Positions 25,663 through 33,569 are shown, numbered from the stretch's first letter. The stretch is 64,000 bases of DNA from Streptomyces gobiensis (GCF_021216675.1 NZ_CP086120.1:3147501-3211500); one strand, 5' to 3'. Numbers and translations are program-made. Notes: generated from the letters alone by a model not told the origin.

Positions 25663-25676
25663 CCGTATTAATACGG
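25663..25676. promoter_or_regulatory. Perfect palindrome upstream of amidase gene
   Basis: CCGTATTAATACGG is a perfect 14-bp palindrome, about 83 nt before the amidase start in an AT-richer stretch. It could be an operator for a dimeric repressor. No regulator gene is adjacent. Confidence 0.4.
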
Positions 25677-25759
25677 CAAGAAGGCCGTAGGGGAAATTCA
25701 ACATCGGGAAACAGGCCGAGAGTTGGCGGGCGCCTTGGTGATTGCGGGCGCCTTGTTGA

Positions 25760-25965
25760 TTACTGGGGCTGCTGCGGGCCCATCAGCTGGCGGAACGCCT
25801 CGGCGTGCTCGGCGGCCCACTGGGCGAAGGTGCGGGGTGCGGTGAGGTCCCGGACACCACCTCCGCCCCGTAGGGGAGGGAGGCTGCCGCCGGGCACCGG
25901 GTCAGGGCGCGTACGGGCTGGCCGGACCGGTGGGATCGTAGGACTTCAACTAAAGTTGAAGTCAA
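25760..25965 (-). pseudogene. Decayed NmrA/NAD(P)-binding oxidoreductase gene
   Basis: On the minus strand a frame reads [20 protein letters not shown] then AEVVSG, the end of the Rossmann betaA-alphaA-betaB segment of NmrA-like proteins. A +1 shift then gives DLTAPRTFAQWAAEHAEAFR and QLMGPQQPQ-stop, the usual C-terminus of that family. The GxxGxxG start and roughly 200 central residues are missing. Two pieces in different frames that belong to one family show a gene destroyed by an internal deletion. Confidence 0.7.
25943..25962. promoter_or_regulatory. MerR/SoxR-type palindrome
   Basis: ACTTCAACT-AA-AGTTGAAGT is a perfect 9-bp inverted repeat with a 2-nt centre, the geometry of MerR-family operators (compare SoxR-type CCTCAA...TTGAGG). 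It lies at the 5' edge of the decayed NmrA gene and 107 nt before the EF-Tu start. Its regulator is not in the window. Confidence 0.6.
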
Positions 25966-26068
25966 GTGCGTCCGGGTGCGCCGCCGAGTGGCGTACCGCT
26001 CCAGTAGTTATACGGTTACTTTGAGCTACGCCGCCCCAGATGAGTGGCTGTTCCGGAGGAGGACCCCA

Positions 26069-27259
26069 GTGGCGAAGGCAAAGTTCGAGCGGACGAAACC
26101 GCACGTCAACATCGGCACCATCGGCCATATCGACCATGGCAAGACCACCCTGACGGCGGCTATCACCAAGGTGCTGCACGAGGCGTTTCCGGACCTGAAC
26201 CCCTTCACGCCGTTCGACGAGATCGACAAGGCGCCGGAGGAGAAGCAGCGCGGTATCACCATCTCCATCGCGCATGTCGAGTACCAGACGGAGAACCGTC
26301 ACTACGCGCACGTTGACTGTCCCGGTCACGCGGACTACGTCAAAAACATGATCACCGGTGCCGCCCAGATGGACGGCGCGATCCTCGTGGTCGCCGCGAC
26401 CGATGGTCCGATGCCGCAGACCAAGGAGCATGTGCTCCTGGCCCGCCAGGTCGGCGTGCCGTACATCGTGGTCGCCCTGAACAAGGCCGACATGGTGGAC
26501 GACGAGGAGATCCTGGAGCTCGTTGAGCTCGAGGTCCGCGAGCTTCTGAACGAGTACGAGTTCCCCGGCGACGAGCTCCCGGTCCTCAGAGTCTCCGCGC
26601 TCAAGGCGCTCGAGGGTGACAGGGAATGGGGAGCGAAGATCCTTGAGCTGATGAGGGCCGTCGACGCAGCCATCCCCGAACCCAGCCGTGACGTCGACAA
26701 GCCCTTCCTGATGCCGATTGAGGATGTCTTCACCATCACCGGTCGCGGCACGGTCGTCACCGGCCGGATCGAGCGCGGCATCCTCAATGTGAACGCGGAA
26801 GTCGAGATCGTCGGCATCAAGGAGACGCACAAGACGACGGTCACCGGCATCGAGATGTTCCGTAAGCTGCTCGATGAGGGCCGGGCCGGTGAGAACGTCG
26901 GTCTGCTGCTCCGTGGCATCAAGCGTGAGGACGTCGAGCGCGGCCAGGTCATCGCCAAGCCGGGCTCGGTCACCCCGCACACGAACTTCGAGGCGCAGGC
27001 GTACATCCTGTCGAAGGACGAGGGCGGCCGCCACACCCCGTTCTTCAACAACTACCGCCCCCAGTTCTACTTCCGTACCACCGATGTGACCGGCGTGGTG
27101 ACCCTCCCCGAGGGCACCGAGATGGTCATGCCGGGCGACAACACCACGATGAACGTCGAGCTCATCGCGCCGATCGCCATGGAGGAGGGCCTGAAGTTCG
27201 CCATCCGTGAGGGCGGCCGGACCGTGGGCGCCGGCCGGGTCACCAAGATCACCAAGTAG
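26069..27259 (+). CDS. tuf: Elongation factor Tu (stand-alone copy)
   Basis: 396 residues starting at GTG 26069 with GGAGGAGG upstream. All GTPase motifs are intact: GHIDHGKTT (G1), RGITIS (G2), DCPGH (G3), NKAD (G4) and SALKAL (G5); domains 2 and 3 are complete to [10 protein letters not shown]. It delivers aminoacyl-tRNA to the ribosome. No rpsL, rpsG or fusA is adjacent, so this is an additional EF-Tu gene outside the str operon. The protein is close to the housekeeping type, with differences such as [20 protein letters not shown]. The Q of ARQVGVPY and A of KFAIREGG, positions changed in some elfamycin-resistant EF-Tu, are unaltered. Confidence 0.95.
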   Translation: MAKAKFERTKPHVNIGTIGHIDHGKTTLTAAITKVLHEAFPDLNPFTPFDEIDKAPEEKQRGITISIAHVEYQTENRHYAHVDCPGHADYVKNMITGAAQMDGAILVVAATDGPMPQTKEHVLLARQVGVPYIVVALNKADMVDDEEILELVELEVRELLNEYEFPGDELPVLRVSALKALEGDREWGAKILELMRAVDAAIPEPSRDVDKPFLMPIEDVFTITGRGTVVTGRIERGILNVNAEVEIVGIKETHKTTVTGIEMFRKLLDEGRAGENVGLLLRGIKREDVERGQVIAKPGSVTPHTNFEAQAYILSKDEGGRHTPFFNNYRPQFYFRTTDVTGVVTLPEGTEMVMPGDNTTMNVELIAPIAMEEGLKFAIREGGRTVGAGRVTKITK

Positions 27260-27829
27260 CCGGGGGAGGGGAGCAGGGCTGGGCCGGTCCCCCATTGTCT
27301 GAGAGCCAGTGCGTACGCTGTGCTCCCGCTCCCGCCGGGTCTGCCGCAGGCCACGCTTCGGCTTGCGGACACCGATCTGCGGCGGCTGGTCGCTGATCTG
27401 TGCAAGGAGGCCCCGCTGCGACGGGCTCGCGACCCGCGCCCGGTTGTTCACGGTGGCCGCCGCCACGGGTGCGGTTCGGCGGACCCCCCGGGCCTTCGGC
27501 TGGCCGCCGCGCGCTGGGTCAACGACCGCCAACTGGCTTTATGGCGGGCGGCCTCGGCCGCAGTCGGTCTGGGCCAGTCGGACCGCGCGCTGGGCTGGTT
27601 CGGCTGTCGGGCCGGGAGAACGCCTGCCCCCCGACGCTGCGCTGCGCTGCCCGGTGGACGTCCCCGGTCCGGACCCGGGTCCGCGTCCGCGTCCGGTCCG
27701 CGTTGGCGTTCCGCGCGACGGAAGAACAGCTTCTCTCCGTAGAGCAGTAGTCAGAGCTCAGAGCGTTGGAGAGGTCCACTGGGATGAGGGACCAGACCAC
27801 CGCGCTGAGCCATACGCCTTTCGGAGAGC
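27260..27829. other. 570-bp stretch without a confident gene
   Basis: After the EF-Tu stop the plus strand holds several long overlapping frames, but all are rich in Arg/Pro/Gly, lack ribosome sites and resemble no family, as expected of very GC-rich non-coding DNA. A CGGACCC/CGTCCGCG-type low-complexity run lies near 27660-27710. I see no clear hairpin terminator with good symmetry for tuf. The promoter of the gene at 27830 is presumably in its last 100 bases. Confidence 0.5.
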
Positions 27830-28135
27830 ATGATGCAGCAAAAGCCAGAACCAGCGAGAACTCAGAGAATGGTGCTCGGAGCGGGCTTCTTTATTGTCTT
27901 TATGTCTCTTTCTCTCGCGCTGGGCGCTATGACTGGATGGAGCTCCGAGGAGCAGGGACCTGAACGCTTGCGGAGCAACATCGATATCGTCATTGGCTCC
28001 GCCCTTTGGGGAATCATCGCCGTGGGCGGCGCACGGGTGATCGTCCGCTGGCGGTTCCTGTCCCCCTGGCTCCTGACCGGCCTGGTGCCGCCGGTCCTCG
28101 TCGCCGTGGACAGCCTCGGCTGGCTGCCCGCGTAA
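27830..28135 (+). CDS. Small membrane protein, hypothetical
   Basis: 101 residues; ATG 27830 (or 27833) follows CGGAGAGC. Two to three hydrophobic segments (VLGAGFFIVFMSLSLALGAM, IDIVIGSALWGIIAVGGARV, LSPWLLTGLVPPVLVAVDSL) with charged loops. No family recognised. It precedes a membrane-anchored Cys-rich protein gene by about 93 nt in the same direction. Confidence 0.6.
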   Translation: MMQQKPEPARTQRMVLGAGFFIVFMSLSLALGAMTGWSSEEQGPERLRSNIDIVIGSALWGIIAVGGARVIVRWRFLSPWLLTGLVPPVLVAVDSLGWLPA

Positions 28136-28228
28136 TCCGTGCCCGCCGGGACTGACCCCGGCGCCTGTGCGGTCGCCGGACGTATCCTCGGGGGAGACGC
28201 ACGCGGCGCGCTAGGGAGGTGCCGGGCG

Positions 28229-28612
28229 ATGGGCTTCTGGTTCGTGCTCCTAGTGATCTTCATTCTGTGCGGCGGCGGTGCCTGGCTGGTGGAGAACCTC
28301 CGGGAAGCGCTGCGCACGCGGCACGAGCGGAGACTCGCGCTGATCCGGGCGGACGAGCGTCGCGTACGGGAGCTGGCGGAGGCGAGCAGACCGCCCGAGC
28401 CGCCCGAGCCGGTGTGCGGCTGCACACACCACCTTGCGATCCACGACAAGCAGGGCATGTGCCATGCGGTGGTGGAGGTGCCGACGGGGTGGGACGCGGA
28501 CCACAAGCCGCTGGCGTACGAGCCGGGGATGTGCAGATGCCAGCAGTATGTGGGGCCGCAGCCCCTGTCGCAGGTGTGGGCGGAAGATATAACGGATAAG
28601 GGAGACGGCTAG
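28229..28612 (+). CDS. Membrane-anchored Cys/His-rich small protein
   Basis: 127 residues from ATG 28229 with GGGAGGTG upstream. An N-terminal helix (WFVLLVIFILCGGGAWLV) anchors it; a charged coiled segment (REALRTRHERRLALIRADER) follows. The C-terminal half has CGCTHHLAIHDKQGMCH and MCRCQQYVG: five or six Cys plus His, probably a zinc site. Conserved in streptomycetes, function unknown. Its last four bases overlap the convergent DUF397 gene. Confidence 0.7.
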   Translation: MGFWFVLLVIFILCGGGAWLVENLREALRTRHERRLALIRADERRVRELAEASRPPEPPEPVCGCTHHLAIHDKQGMCHAVVEVPTGWDADHKPLAYEPGMCRCQQYVGPQPLSQVWAEDITDKGDG

Positions 28613-28875
28613 GGCTTGCTCCCGGCTTCCTCGGCTTCCTGGGCTCCTTCGGCCCCTTCGATCCCTTCGATCCCTTCGACGAAGTGGTCGAACTCGTCGT
28701 TCTGCACTCCCAGGACGAAGGCCTTCCACTTGGCCTGGGTAGTGGTGACGACGTTCTCCGGGTCGTCGGTCTGGCGGATGTGGATCAGGTCGCCCTCTCC
28801 GGCCGCGACCTCGATGCACTCTTCGTCGGGGTTGTCCGACGCCCGGATCCAGTTGAGATCGTTCCAGTTACTCAT
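28609..28875 (-). CDS. DUF397-type protein
   Basis: 88 residues: WIRASDNPDEECIEVA, HIRQTDDPENVV, and TTTQAKWKAFVLGVQNDEFD follow the DUF397 pattern (S-x-C-V-E-V-A...RDS-x-x-P...F-x-x-F). The tail is an unusual repetitive acidic run, EGIEGIEGAEGAQEAEEAG, from a CTTCGATCC-type DNA repeat. DUF397 proteins usually pair with XRE regulators; none is adjacent here. Confidence 0.75.
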   Translation of the reverse strand: MSNWNDLNWIRASDNPDEECIEVAAGEGDLIHIRQTDDPENVVTTTQAKWKAFVLGVQNDEFDHFVEGIEGIEGAEGAQEAEEAGSKP

Positions 28876-28895
28876 AAGGTCAGCCTAGAGGCAGG

Positions 28896-29204
28896 TCAGA
28901 CGGACATGCCGTAGACGATGGTGAAGAGCGTCCCGAGCGAGCCGATGATGAAGACGCCGGTAAGCCCCGCGATGATCAGGCCCTTGCCCTGCTCCGCGCT
29001 GAAGGTGTCGCGGAGGGCGGTGGCCCCGATGCGCTGCTTGGCCGCGCCCCAGATGGCGATGGCGAGGCAGATGAGGATGGCGACGGCCATGACGACCTCG
29101 ATCATCACGCGTGCCTCACGCCCGAGTTCGCCGAAGGGGCCCCAGTCGGGGGCGATGCCGTTGATGATGGTGCCGATATCGCCTTTGTCGGCTGCCAGGA
29201 ACAT
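28896..29204 (-). CDS. VirB2-like two-helix membrane protein
   Basis: 102 residues with two hydrophobic helices (MIEVVMAVAILICLAIAIWG and GLIIAGLTGVFIIGSLGTLF) separated by a short basic/polar loop (AAKQRIGATALRDTFSAEQG). Size and topology fit the small VirB2/TrbC-type subunit found with SCO6880-type loci in actinobacteria. It lies some 20 kb from the main T4SS-like operon but near the VirB1-like hydrolase gene at 30297. Assignment is from architecture and context. Confidence 0.55.
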   Translation of the reverse strand: MFLAADKGDIGTIINGIAPDWGPFGELGREARVMIEVVMAVAILICLAIAIWGAAKQRIGATALRDTFSAEQGKGLIIAGLTGVFIIGSLGTLFTIVYGMSV

Positions 29205-29294
29205 GTGAACTCACCGCCCCGTGGTTGGTGGTTGTGGGAGAGCTGGTCGTAGCTCGCTGCTCATCGGATTCTGCCATGCTTCTGCCGGAGCGCG

Positions 29295-29987
29295 TTATGA
29301 ACTGACCCGCTTACGGGCCAGGGTGACGCCGTCACGGATGGGGAGCATCACCGAGGTGACCCGGGGGTCGGCGGTGACGGTGTCGTTGACCGCGCGGATG
29401 GCGGCATCGGCGTCGTCCTGGCAGGCGGGGTCGATGACACGGCCTTCGCGCAGGACATTGTCCAAGGCGATGATGCCGCCCGGACGGAGACGGCTCACCA
29501 ACTCCTCGTAGTAGACCGGGTAGCCGGTCTTGTCCGCGTCGATAAAGGCGAAGTCGATGGTCTCTTCCGTGGGGAGGGCGCGCAGCGTGTCCGCGGCCGG
29601 GGCGATACGGAGGTCGATCCGGTCGGCGACGCCCGCGCGGTCCCAGTAGCGCCGGGCGATGGACGTCCACTCCTCGCTGACATCGCAGGCGATCAGCTGA
29701 CCGTCCTTGGCCAGACCCCGGGCGATGCAGATGGATGAGTAGCCGGTGAAGGTGCCGACCTCTACGGCCAGTTGGGCGCCGGTGAGCTGGGTCAGCATCG
29801 TGAGGAACGTGCCCTCGTCGTGGGAGATCTGCATGACGGTGTGCTCGGGGAGAGCCTTGCGGGTCTCCTCGGCCAGGTCCCGGAGGATGTCGTCCGCCGG
29901 GGTGCAGTGTGCGAGGACGTAGTCATCGAGGGCGGGGTTCACGATGTGCACGGGGTGCTCCACGGCTTGGGGTGGCTGGAGGGCCAT
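29295..29987 (-). CDS. SAM-dependent O-methyltransferase (class I, CCoAOMT type)
   Basis: 230 residues. LAVEVGTFTGYSSICIARGL is motif I, IACDVSEEWTSIARRYW the acidic loop, DFAFIDADKTGYPVYYEELV the metal/SAM-binding D-A-D-K segment, and GGIIALDNVLREGRV the following strand. These match metal-dependent catechol-type O-methyltransferases. ATG 29987 has no strong ribosome site; the frame continues upstream into repeat DNA, which is not coding. The substrate is unknown. Divergent from the transglycosylase gene, with a GC-rich repeat between them. Confidence 0.87.
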   Translation of the reverse strand: MALQPPQAVEHPVHIVNPALDDYVLAHCTPADDILRDLAEETRKALPEHTVMQISHDEGTFLTMLTQLTGAQLAVEVGTFTGYSSICIARGLAKDGQLIACDVSEEWTSIARRYWDRAGVADRIDLRIAPAADTLRALPTEETIDFAFIDADKTGYPVYYEELVSRLRPGGIIALDNVLREGRVIDPACQDDADAAIRAVNDTVTADPRVTSVMLPIRDGVTLARKRVSS

Positions 29988-30116
29988 ACCGTAGACGATC
30001 GGGTGCGGGGTGCGCAGGGTGGTGCGGGGTGGGTTTCCCGTGTCCCGCCCTTTCCCGGCTGTGCCGGTGTGCGGCTTCGCCGCGTGGCGGGGCTTCGCCC
30101 GGCTGCGGGGTGCTGT

Positions 30117-30256
30117 GGGTGGGTGTCCCCGTATCCCGCCCCTTCCCGGAAACCGGGGCTTCGCCCCGGGGCCCCGGGGGTGGCCCGGTGCGGGACGGTG
30201 GCCCGGTGTTGTGCCCACCCGTACCGCCCCTCGGGCGGCCCGAGTGCCCACAACAC
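30117..30256 (+). repeat. GC-rich inverted repeat, copy 1 (partner at 35796-35935)
   Basis: The reverse complement of this ~140-bp segment matches 35796-35935 with only a few differences. It contains nested hairpins such as GGGGCTTCGCCCC and CCGCCCCTCGGGCGG and the end sequence GTGTTGTG/CACAACAC. Together with neighbouring degenerate repeat DNA it fills the gap between the methyltransferase and the transglycosylase. A diverged related segment is at 53598-53660. Confidence 0.85.
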
Positions 30257-30296
30257 TACGGGCGACTGCCCACAACAGGCGTGGGAGGATTGGTGG

Positions 30297-31265
30297 GTGC
30301 GGAAGGGTTGGGTTGCGGCTGGGGTTGGGTTAGGGCTGGTGGTGGCCTTTATGGGGCTGCTGGTCGTCGGTACGTACAGCGCTGCGGCGTTTCTGGGCGG
30401 CGGGGGCAGAACCGTCGCGTTGGCGAAGAACGCGGTGCCCGCGCAGTACGCGGGGCTGGTGCAGAAGTGGGGGAACCTGTGCCCGGCGGTCAACCCGGCA
30501 TTGCTCGCCGCCCAGTTGTACCAGGAGAGCGGCTGGAACCCCAGGGCACAGTCGCACGCTGAAGCGCAGGGCATAGCCCAGTTCATCCCGGGCACCTGGG
30601 CGACGCACGGGCTGGACGCCAATGGCGACGGCAAGGCCAACGTATGGGACCCGGCGGACGCGATTCCGTCGGCGGCCTCGTACAACTGCAAGCTGGCGAA
30701 GTATGTGAAGGACGTACCGGGCGATACGACCGACAACATGCTGGCGGCCTACAACGCCGGGTCATATGCGGTCATCAAGTACGGCGGGGTGCCGCCGTAC
30801 CGGGAGACGCGGAACTACGTCTCCGTCATCCGGAAGATGGAGCAGAGCTTCGCCGCGCCGAAGGGGCGGGTGTCCCCGTCGAAGCAGGCAGCCGGGGCGA
30901 TCTACTACGCACAGCAGAAGCTCGGCACGCCGTACAAGTGGGGCGGGAACGGTGGGCCCGAGGACGACGGGCGGTTTGACTGCTCGGGGCTGACGAAGGC
31001 GGCGTATGAGTCGGTGGGGATCGAGCTGCCGCGGGTCGCCAACGATCAGTGGAACTCGGGTCCGCATCCCAAGCGGGATGAGCTGCTGCCGGGGGATCTG
31101 GTCTTCTTCGCGTACGACCTGGAGGACTCGCGGTCCATCCACCATGTGGGGATATACGTGGGCGGCGGCTACATGATCGACGCACCATATACCGGGGCGA
31201 CGATCCGCTTCGACCCGATCGACGCACCTGACTACTTTGGGGCTACTCGACCAACGAAGCAGTGA
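30297..31265 (+). CDS. Bifunctional lytic transglycosylase / NlpC-P60 endopeptidase (VirB1-like)
   Basis: 322 residues from GTG 30297 with GGAGGA 7 nt upstream. A signal-anchor helix (about 5-30) is followed by an SLT goose-type lysozyme domain: LLAAQLYQESGWNPRAQSHA (catalytic Glu), AQGIAQFIPGTW, and NMLAAYNAGSYAV. The C-terminal NlpC/P60 domain has FDCSGLTKAAYE (catalytic Cys), HHVGIYVGGG (His) and later residues. It would cut both glycan strands and peptide bridges. This domain pair is common beside actinobacterial T4SS-like loci, where it opens the wall for the machine; the VirB8/B6/B4 genes here lie 21 kb away. Confidence 0.9.
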   Translation: MRKGWVAAGVGLGLVVAFMGLLVVGTYSAAAFLGGGGRTVALAKNAVPAQYAGLVQKWGNLCPAVNPALLAAQLYQESGWNPRAQSHAEAQGIAQFIPGTWATHGLDANGDGKANVWDPADAIPSAASYNCKLAKYVKDVPGDTTDNMLAAYNAGSYAVIKYGGVPPYRETRNYVSVIRKMEQSFAAPKGRVSPSKQAAGAIYYAQQKLGTPYKWGGNGGPEDDGRFDCSGLTKAAYESVGIELPRVANDQWNSGPHPKRDELLPGDLVFFAYDLEDSRSIHHVGIYVGGGYMIDAPYTGATIRFDPIDAPDYFGATRPTKQ

Positions 31266-31440
31266 TGAACCGTGTACTTTGTGTGATGAGCGGGTTCTGA
31301 GCTGCGAAGACGGGTCACCCTTCGATAACGTCCAGGTGATCTTTCGGTTGAGAGTGGAACGCCGAAGGGCGGTCAGGGCGTTCTCTGTGAGTGGAATGGG
31401 AATTCCGCTACCACGGGGGTCGGCAGCGCGTACACGCGAC

Positions 31441-31470
31441 GATGAAGACGAAGACGAAGACGAAGATGAA
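31441..31470 (+). repeat. Hexanucleotide GAYGAA tandem repeat
   Basis: Five tandem GAYGAA units (GATGAA GACGAA GACGAA GACGAA GATGAA) lie 15 nt before the PAP2 start; the final GAAGGGG may double as its ribosome-binding site. Length variation would shift the spacing of that site. Confidence 0.7.
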
Positions 31471-31484
31471 GGGGCCGCATCGCG

Positions 31485-32186
31485 ATGGCTGGATGGGACA
31501 ACCCCGACGTCGACGTGCTTCAGCGCGTGAACGGCCTGGCCAGGAGCACGCCGGGCTGGGTCGATTCGACGCTTGGCTTTCTGAGTGAGTACGGCGTCCT
31601 CTTCGGGCTGATGGTGCTGGGCGTATGGGCCTGGTGGGTGGCCCGGCGGCGGACCGACGCGGTGGCGGCGGTGGCCGGACTGCTGTGGGCACCGCTGGCG
31701 GCGTCGGTCGCGTATCTGGTGAACTTCCCGATCCGGGAGCTGGTGGCCAGACCACGGCCGTTCATCGACCACCAGGATCTTGAGGTCCTGGTGCCCGGTA
31801 AGACCGGTTTCTCCTTCGTCAGCGACCATTCGACGTTGACCATGGCGATCGCCGTCGGAATCTTTATGGTGAACCGGCGCTTCGGGCTCGCCGCGATCGC
31901 ACTCGCACTGTTCCAGGGCTTCGGGCGGGTGTACGCGGGGGTCCACTATCCAACGGATGTGGTGGGCGGTTTCGCGCTGGGGACGGCGGTCGTACTGCTG
32001 CTGGCGCCGTTGGCGCTGGCGCTGCTGACCCCGCTGACCCGGACCATCGCGACCTCGCCACGGGCGGGATGGCTGGTCCGCGCGCGGTCGGCGTCGGAGA
32101 CGGAGTCAGGGGCAGGGTCGGGCTCGGAGTCAGAGGCGGAGTCAGGGTCGGAGTCGGTTTCGCGTGAGCGGGGTCTGGCGGCCTGA
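31485..32186 (+). CDS. PAP2-family membrane phosphatase
   Basis: 233 residues, about five helices. PAP2 motifs: RELVARPRPF (motif 1, first position Arg rather than Lys), FVSDHSTLTMAIAVG (motif 2, S-D-H in place of PSGH), and FGRVYAGVHYPTDVVGG (motif 3, R-x5-H-x3-D). It would dephosphorylate lipid phosphates such as undecaprenyl pyrophosphate at the outer face. The C-terminal 30 residues are an SESE/SGSE repeat encoded by a GGAGTC-like DNA repeat. GAAGGGG lies 10 nt before ATG. Confidence 0.87.
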   Translation: MAGWDNPDVDVLQRVNGLARSTPGWVDSTLGFLSEYGVLFGLMVLGVWAWWVARRRTDAVAAVAGLLWAPLAASVAYLVNFPIRELVARPRPFIDHQDLEVLVPGKTGFSFVSDHSTLTMAIAVGIFMVNRRFGLAAIALALFQGFGRVYAGVHYPTDVVGGFALGTAVVLLLAPLALALLTPLTRTIATSPRAGWLVRARSASETESGAGSGSESEAESGSESVSRERGLAA

Positions 32187-32187
32187 G

Positions 32188-32358
32188 CTACTCGGCGCCT
32201 GTGCTGTGCGTATGCGCTGAGGCGTCCTCACGGGCCTTTCCACGGGCACGGCGGGCGGGGCCGTGCCAGCCGCAGGAGCAGCTGGCGCTGACGAAAGAAC
32301 CGCGTTCCGTTGTGCTGGTCTGGTGCTCGTCCTGCGGGAGGGTGTCTGGCTCAGGCAC
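32188..32358 (-). CDS. Small Cys-containing conserved protein (56 aa)
   Basis: GTG 32358 opens a 56-residue frame: MPEPDTLPQDEHQTSTTERG, SFVSASCSCGWHGPARRARG, KAREDASAHTHSTGAE. The C-S-C-G-W-x-G-P-x-R-R-A-R core followed by D-A-x-x-H is a pattern I recognise from very short streptomycete proteins of unknown function and could bind zinc. Its stop lies one base from the PAP2 stop on the opposite strand. Confidence 0.6.
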   Translation of the reverse strand: MPEPDTLPQDEHQTSTTERGSFVSASCSCGWHGPARRARGKAREDASAHTHSTGAE

Positions 32359-32444
32359 GCCACCAAGGTACCGGGGCGTGACGGCCGCTCAAGGCCATCG
32401 TTAAGGGGAACGAGTTCCATGATGGTTGTTGGGAGTCGTTTGCC

Positions 32445-33257
32445 ATGGAGAGGCGGAAAGGTACGGCCGTAGCTGTTGCCGTGGTCGTGCTGACGACCCT
32501 TGCCGGTGCGGGATGCTCCGGCCGAGGGGTCGCCGCCGAGGACACATATCCGCGCGATCACCAGGCCGAGGTGGCGCGAGCGGCCGATGTACTGGTCCGG
32601 GCAGGCACGTCCAAGGCCCGTACCGCCATAGAGATGGTCAGCGGCAGCACCCGGCTGACGATCCGCGGGGTAGGGGGCTTCGACTACCAGAAGCGGGTGG
32701 GGCGGTTGACGGTCACGCTTCCGGACGGTCAGCAGAAGCCGGTGACGGAGGTGTTCACACCGGAGACGCTGTATATGAAGAACCGGGGGGCGGGAGTGCC
32801 GGACGGTAAGTGGGTGCGGGTGGATACGACCACGCTGCCGGACGGAAACCTGGTCACCAACGGTGCTACGGACCCCATGAGCGCGGCTGAACTGCTGCGC
32901 GGCGCGCGAAAGGTGGCGTATGTGGGGGAGAAGAAGCTCCATGGTGAGGCCGTCCGTCACTACCGGGGCATTACGGACCTCACGGTGGCCGCGAAAGAGG
33001 CGTCGCCGCTCTCGCGCATGCAGCTGGTAGCGGCGGCGAAAGGGTTTTCCAAGAAGGCGGTGCCGTTTGACGCGTTTCTCGATGGGCAGGGGCGCCTGCG
33101 GAAGGTCCGGCACGAGTTCGTTTTCCGTAACGAGCCGGGCGATGGTGTCGAAATCGCCTCAACCGTCGCGCTGTACGCGTTTGGGGCGCCGGTGAAGGTC
33201 GTCATGCCCGAGCCGGGCGACATCTACGCAGGGAAGATTGCCACGCCGGACCAATAG
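32445..33257 (+). CDS. LppX/LprG-like lipoprotein
   Basis: 270 residues; lipobox LAGAGC (Cys24) after a hydrophobic signal. The mature part (DVLVRAGTSKARTAIEMVSG, LTIRGVGGFDYQKRVGRLTV, VFTPETLYMKN, WVRVDTT, then LHGEAVRHYRGITDL) follows the antiparallel beta half-barrel pattern of actinobacterial LolA/LppX_LprAFG proteins, which bind lipids. Probably a surface lipid-binding lipoprotein. Weak ribosome site. Confidence 0.8.
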   Translation: MERRKGTAVAVAVVVLTTLAGAGCSGRGVAAEDTYPRDHQAEVARAADVLVRAGTSKARTAIEMVSGSTRLTIRGVGGFDYQKRVGRLTVTLPDGQQKPVTEVFTPETLYMKNRGAGVPDGKWVRVDTTTLPDGNLVTNGATDPMSAAELLRGARKVAYVGEKKLHGEAVRHYRGITDLTVAAKEASPLSRMQLVAAAKGFSKKAVPFDAFLDGQGRLRKVRHEFVFRNEPGDGVEIASTVALYAFGAPVKVVMPEPGDIYAGKIATPDQ

Positions 33258-33333
33258 TCCGGATGTGCCATGCGCACAGGGGGGAAATCTCCCTACTCTG
33301 GGGATTCGGGGCAAGTGCGAGGAGGTGGCGAGG

Positions 33334-33495
33334 ATGCCTGGAGAGTCGGCGGTTCAGGACCGGGAGGCCCTCGCCGAGATTGAGCTCTATGGCGAACTGA
33401 TCATCGCGGCGGCGGCGGAGCCGGAGGAACGGTTGAGCGACGACCGTATCGATGAGGTGCTGTTGGCCGGGCCGGGCAGCTCCGACTCGGGGTAG
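33334..33495 (+). CDS. Small acidic conserved protein (53 aa)
   Basis: ATG 33334 follows GAGGAGGTGGCGAGG. The 53 residues (MPGESAVQDREALAEIELYG, ELIIAAAAEPEERLSDDRID, EVLL...) form two amphipathic helices. Similar short proteins are widespread in streptomycetes; function unknown. A 14-bp tandem repeat begins 15 nt after its stop. Confidence 0.65.
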   Translation: MPGESAVQDREALAEIELYGELIIAAAAEPEERLSDDRIDEVLLAGPGSSDSG

Positions 33496-33510
33496 CCACG
33501 CAGGCGGCGT

Positions 33511-33566
33511 ACATCACTATGCGCACATCACTATGCGTACATCACTGTGCGTACATCACTCTGCGC
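33511..33566 (+). repeat. 14-bp tandem repeat (4 units)
   Basis: Four head-to-tail units of ACATCACTATGCGT with a few substitutions (ACATCACTATGCGC, ..ATGCGT, ..GTGCGT, ..CTGCGC), then a partial TCACTATG. It fills the gap between two convergent genes and abuts the csoR stop codon. Confidence 0.85.
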
Positions 33567-33569
33567 TCA

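Noticed and set aside
26069-27259. Self-resistance EF-Tu for an elfamycin
   Set aside because: The Gln of ARQVGVPY and Ala of FAIREGG match the sensitive type, so there is no sequence support.
25946-27532. 528-codon minus-strand frame across EF-Tu
   Set aside because: It is the complement of a strongly conserved coding frame, rich in Leu/Asp/Arg as expected of antisense in GC-rich DNA.
27309-27833. Several overlapping frames after EF-Tu
   Set aside because: No ribosome site, no family resemblance, Arg/Pro-rich in all frames; treated as non-coding.
31237-31530. 97-codon frame with an acidic DEDEDEDEDE run before PAP2
   Set aside because: The acidic run is a by-product of the GAYGAA DNA repeat, and the frame overlaps the transglycosylase end and PAP2 start without a ribosome site.
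33511-33566. Possible CRISPR repeat array
   Set aside because: Units are directly adjacent with no spacers and no cas genes are present.
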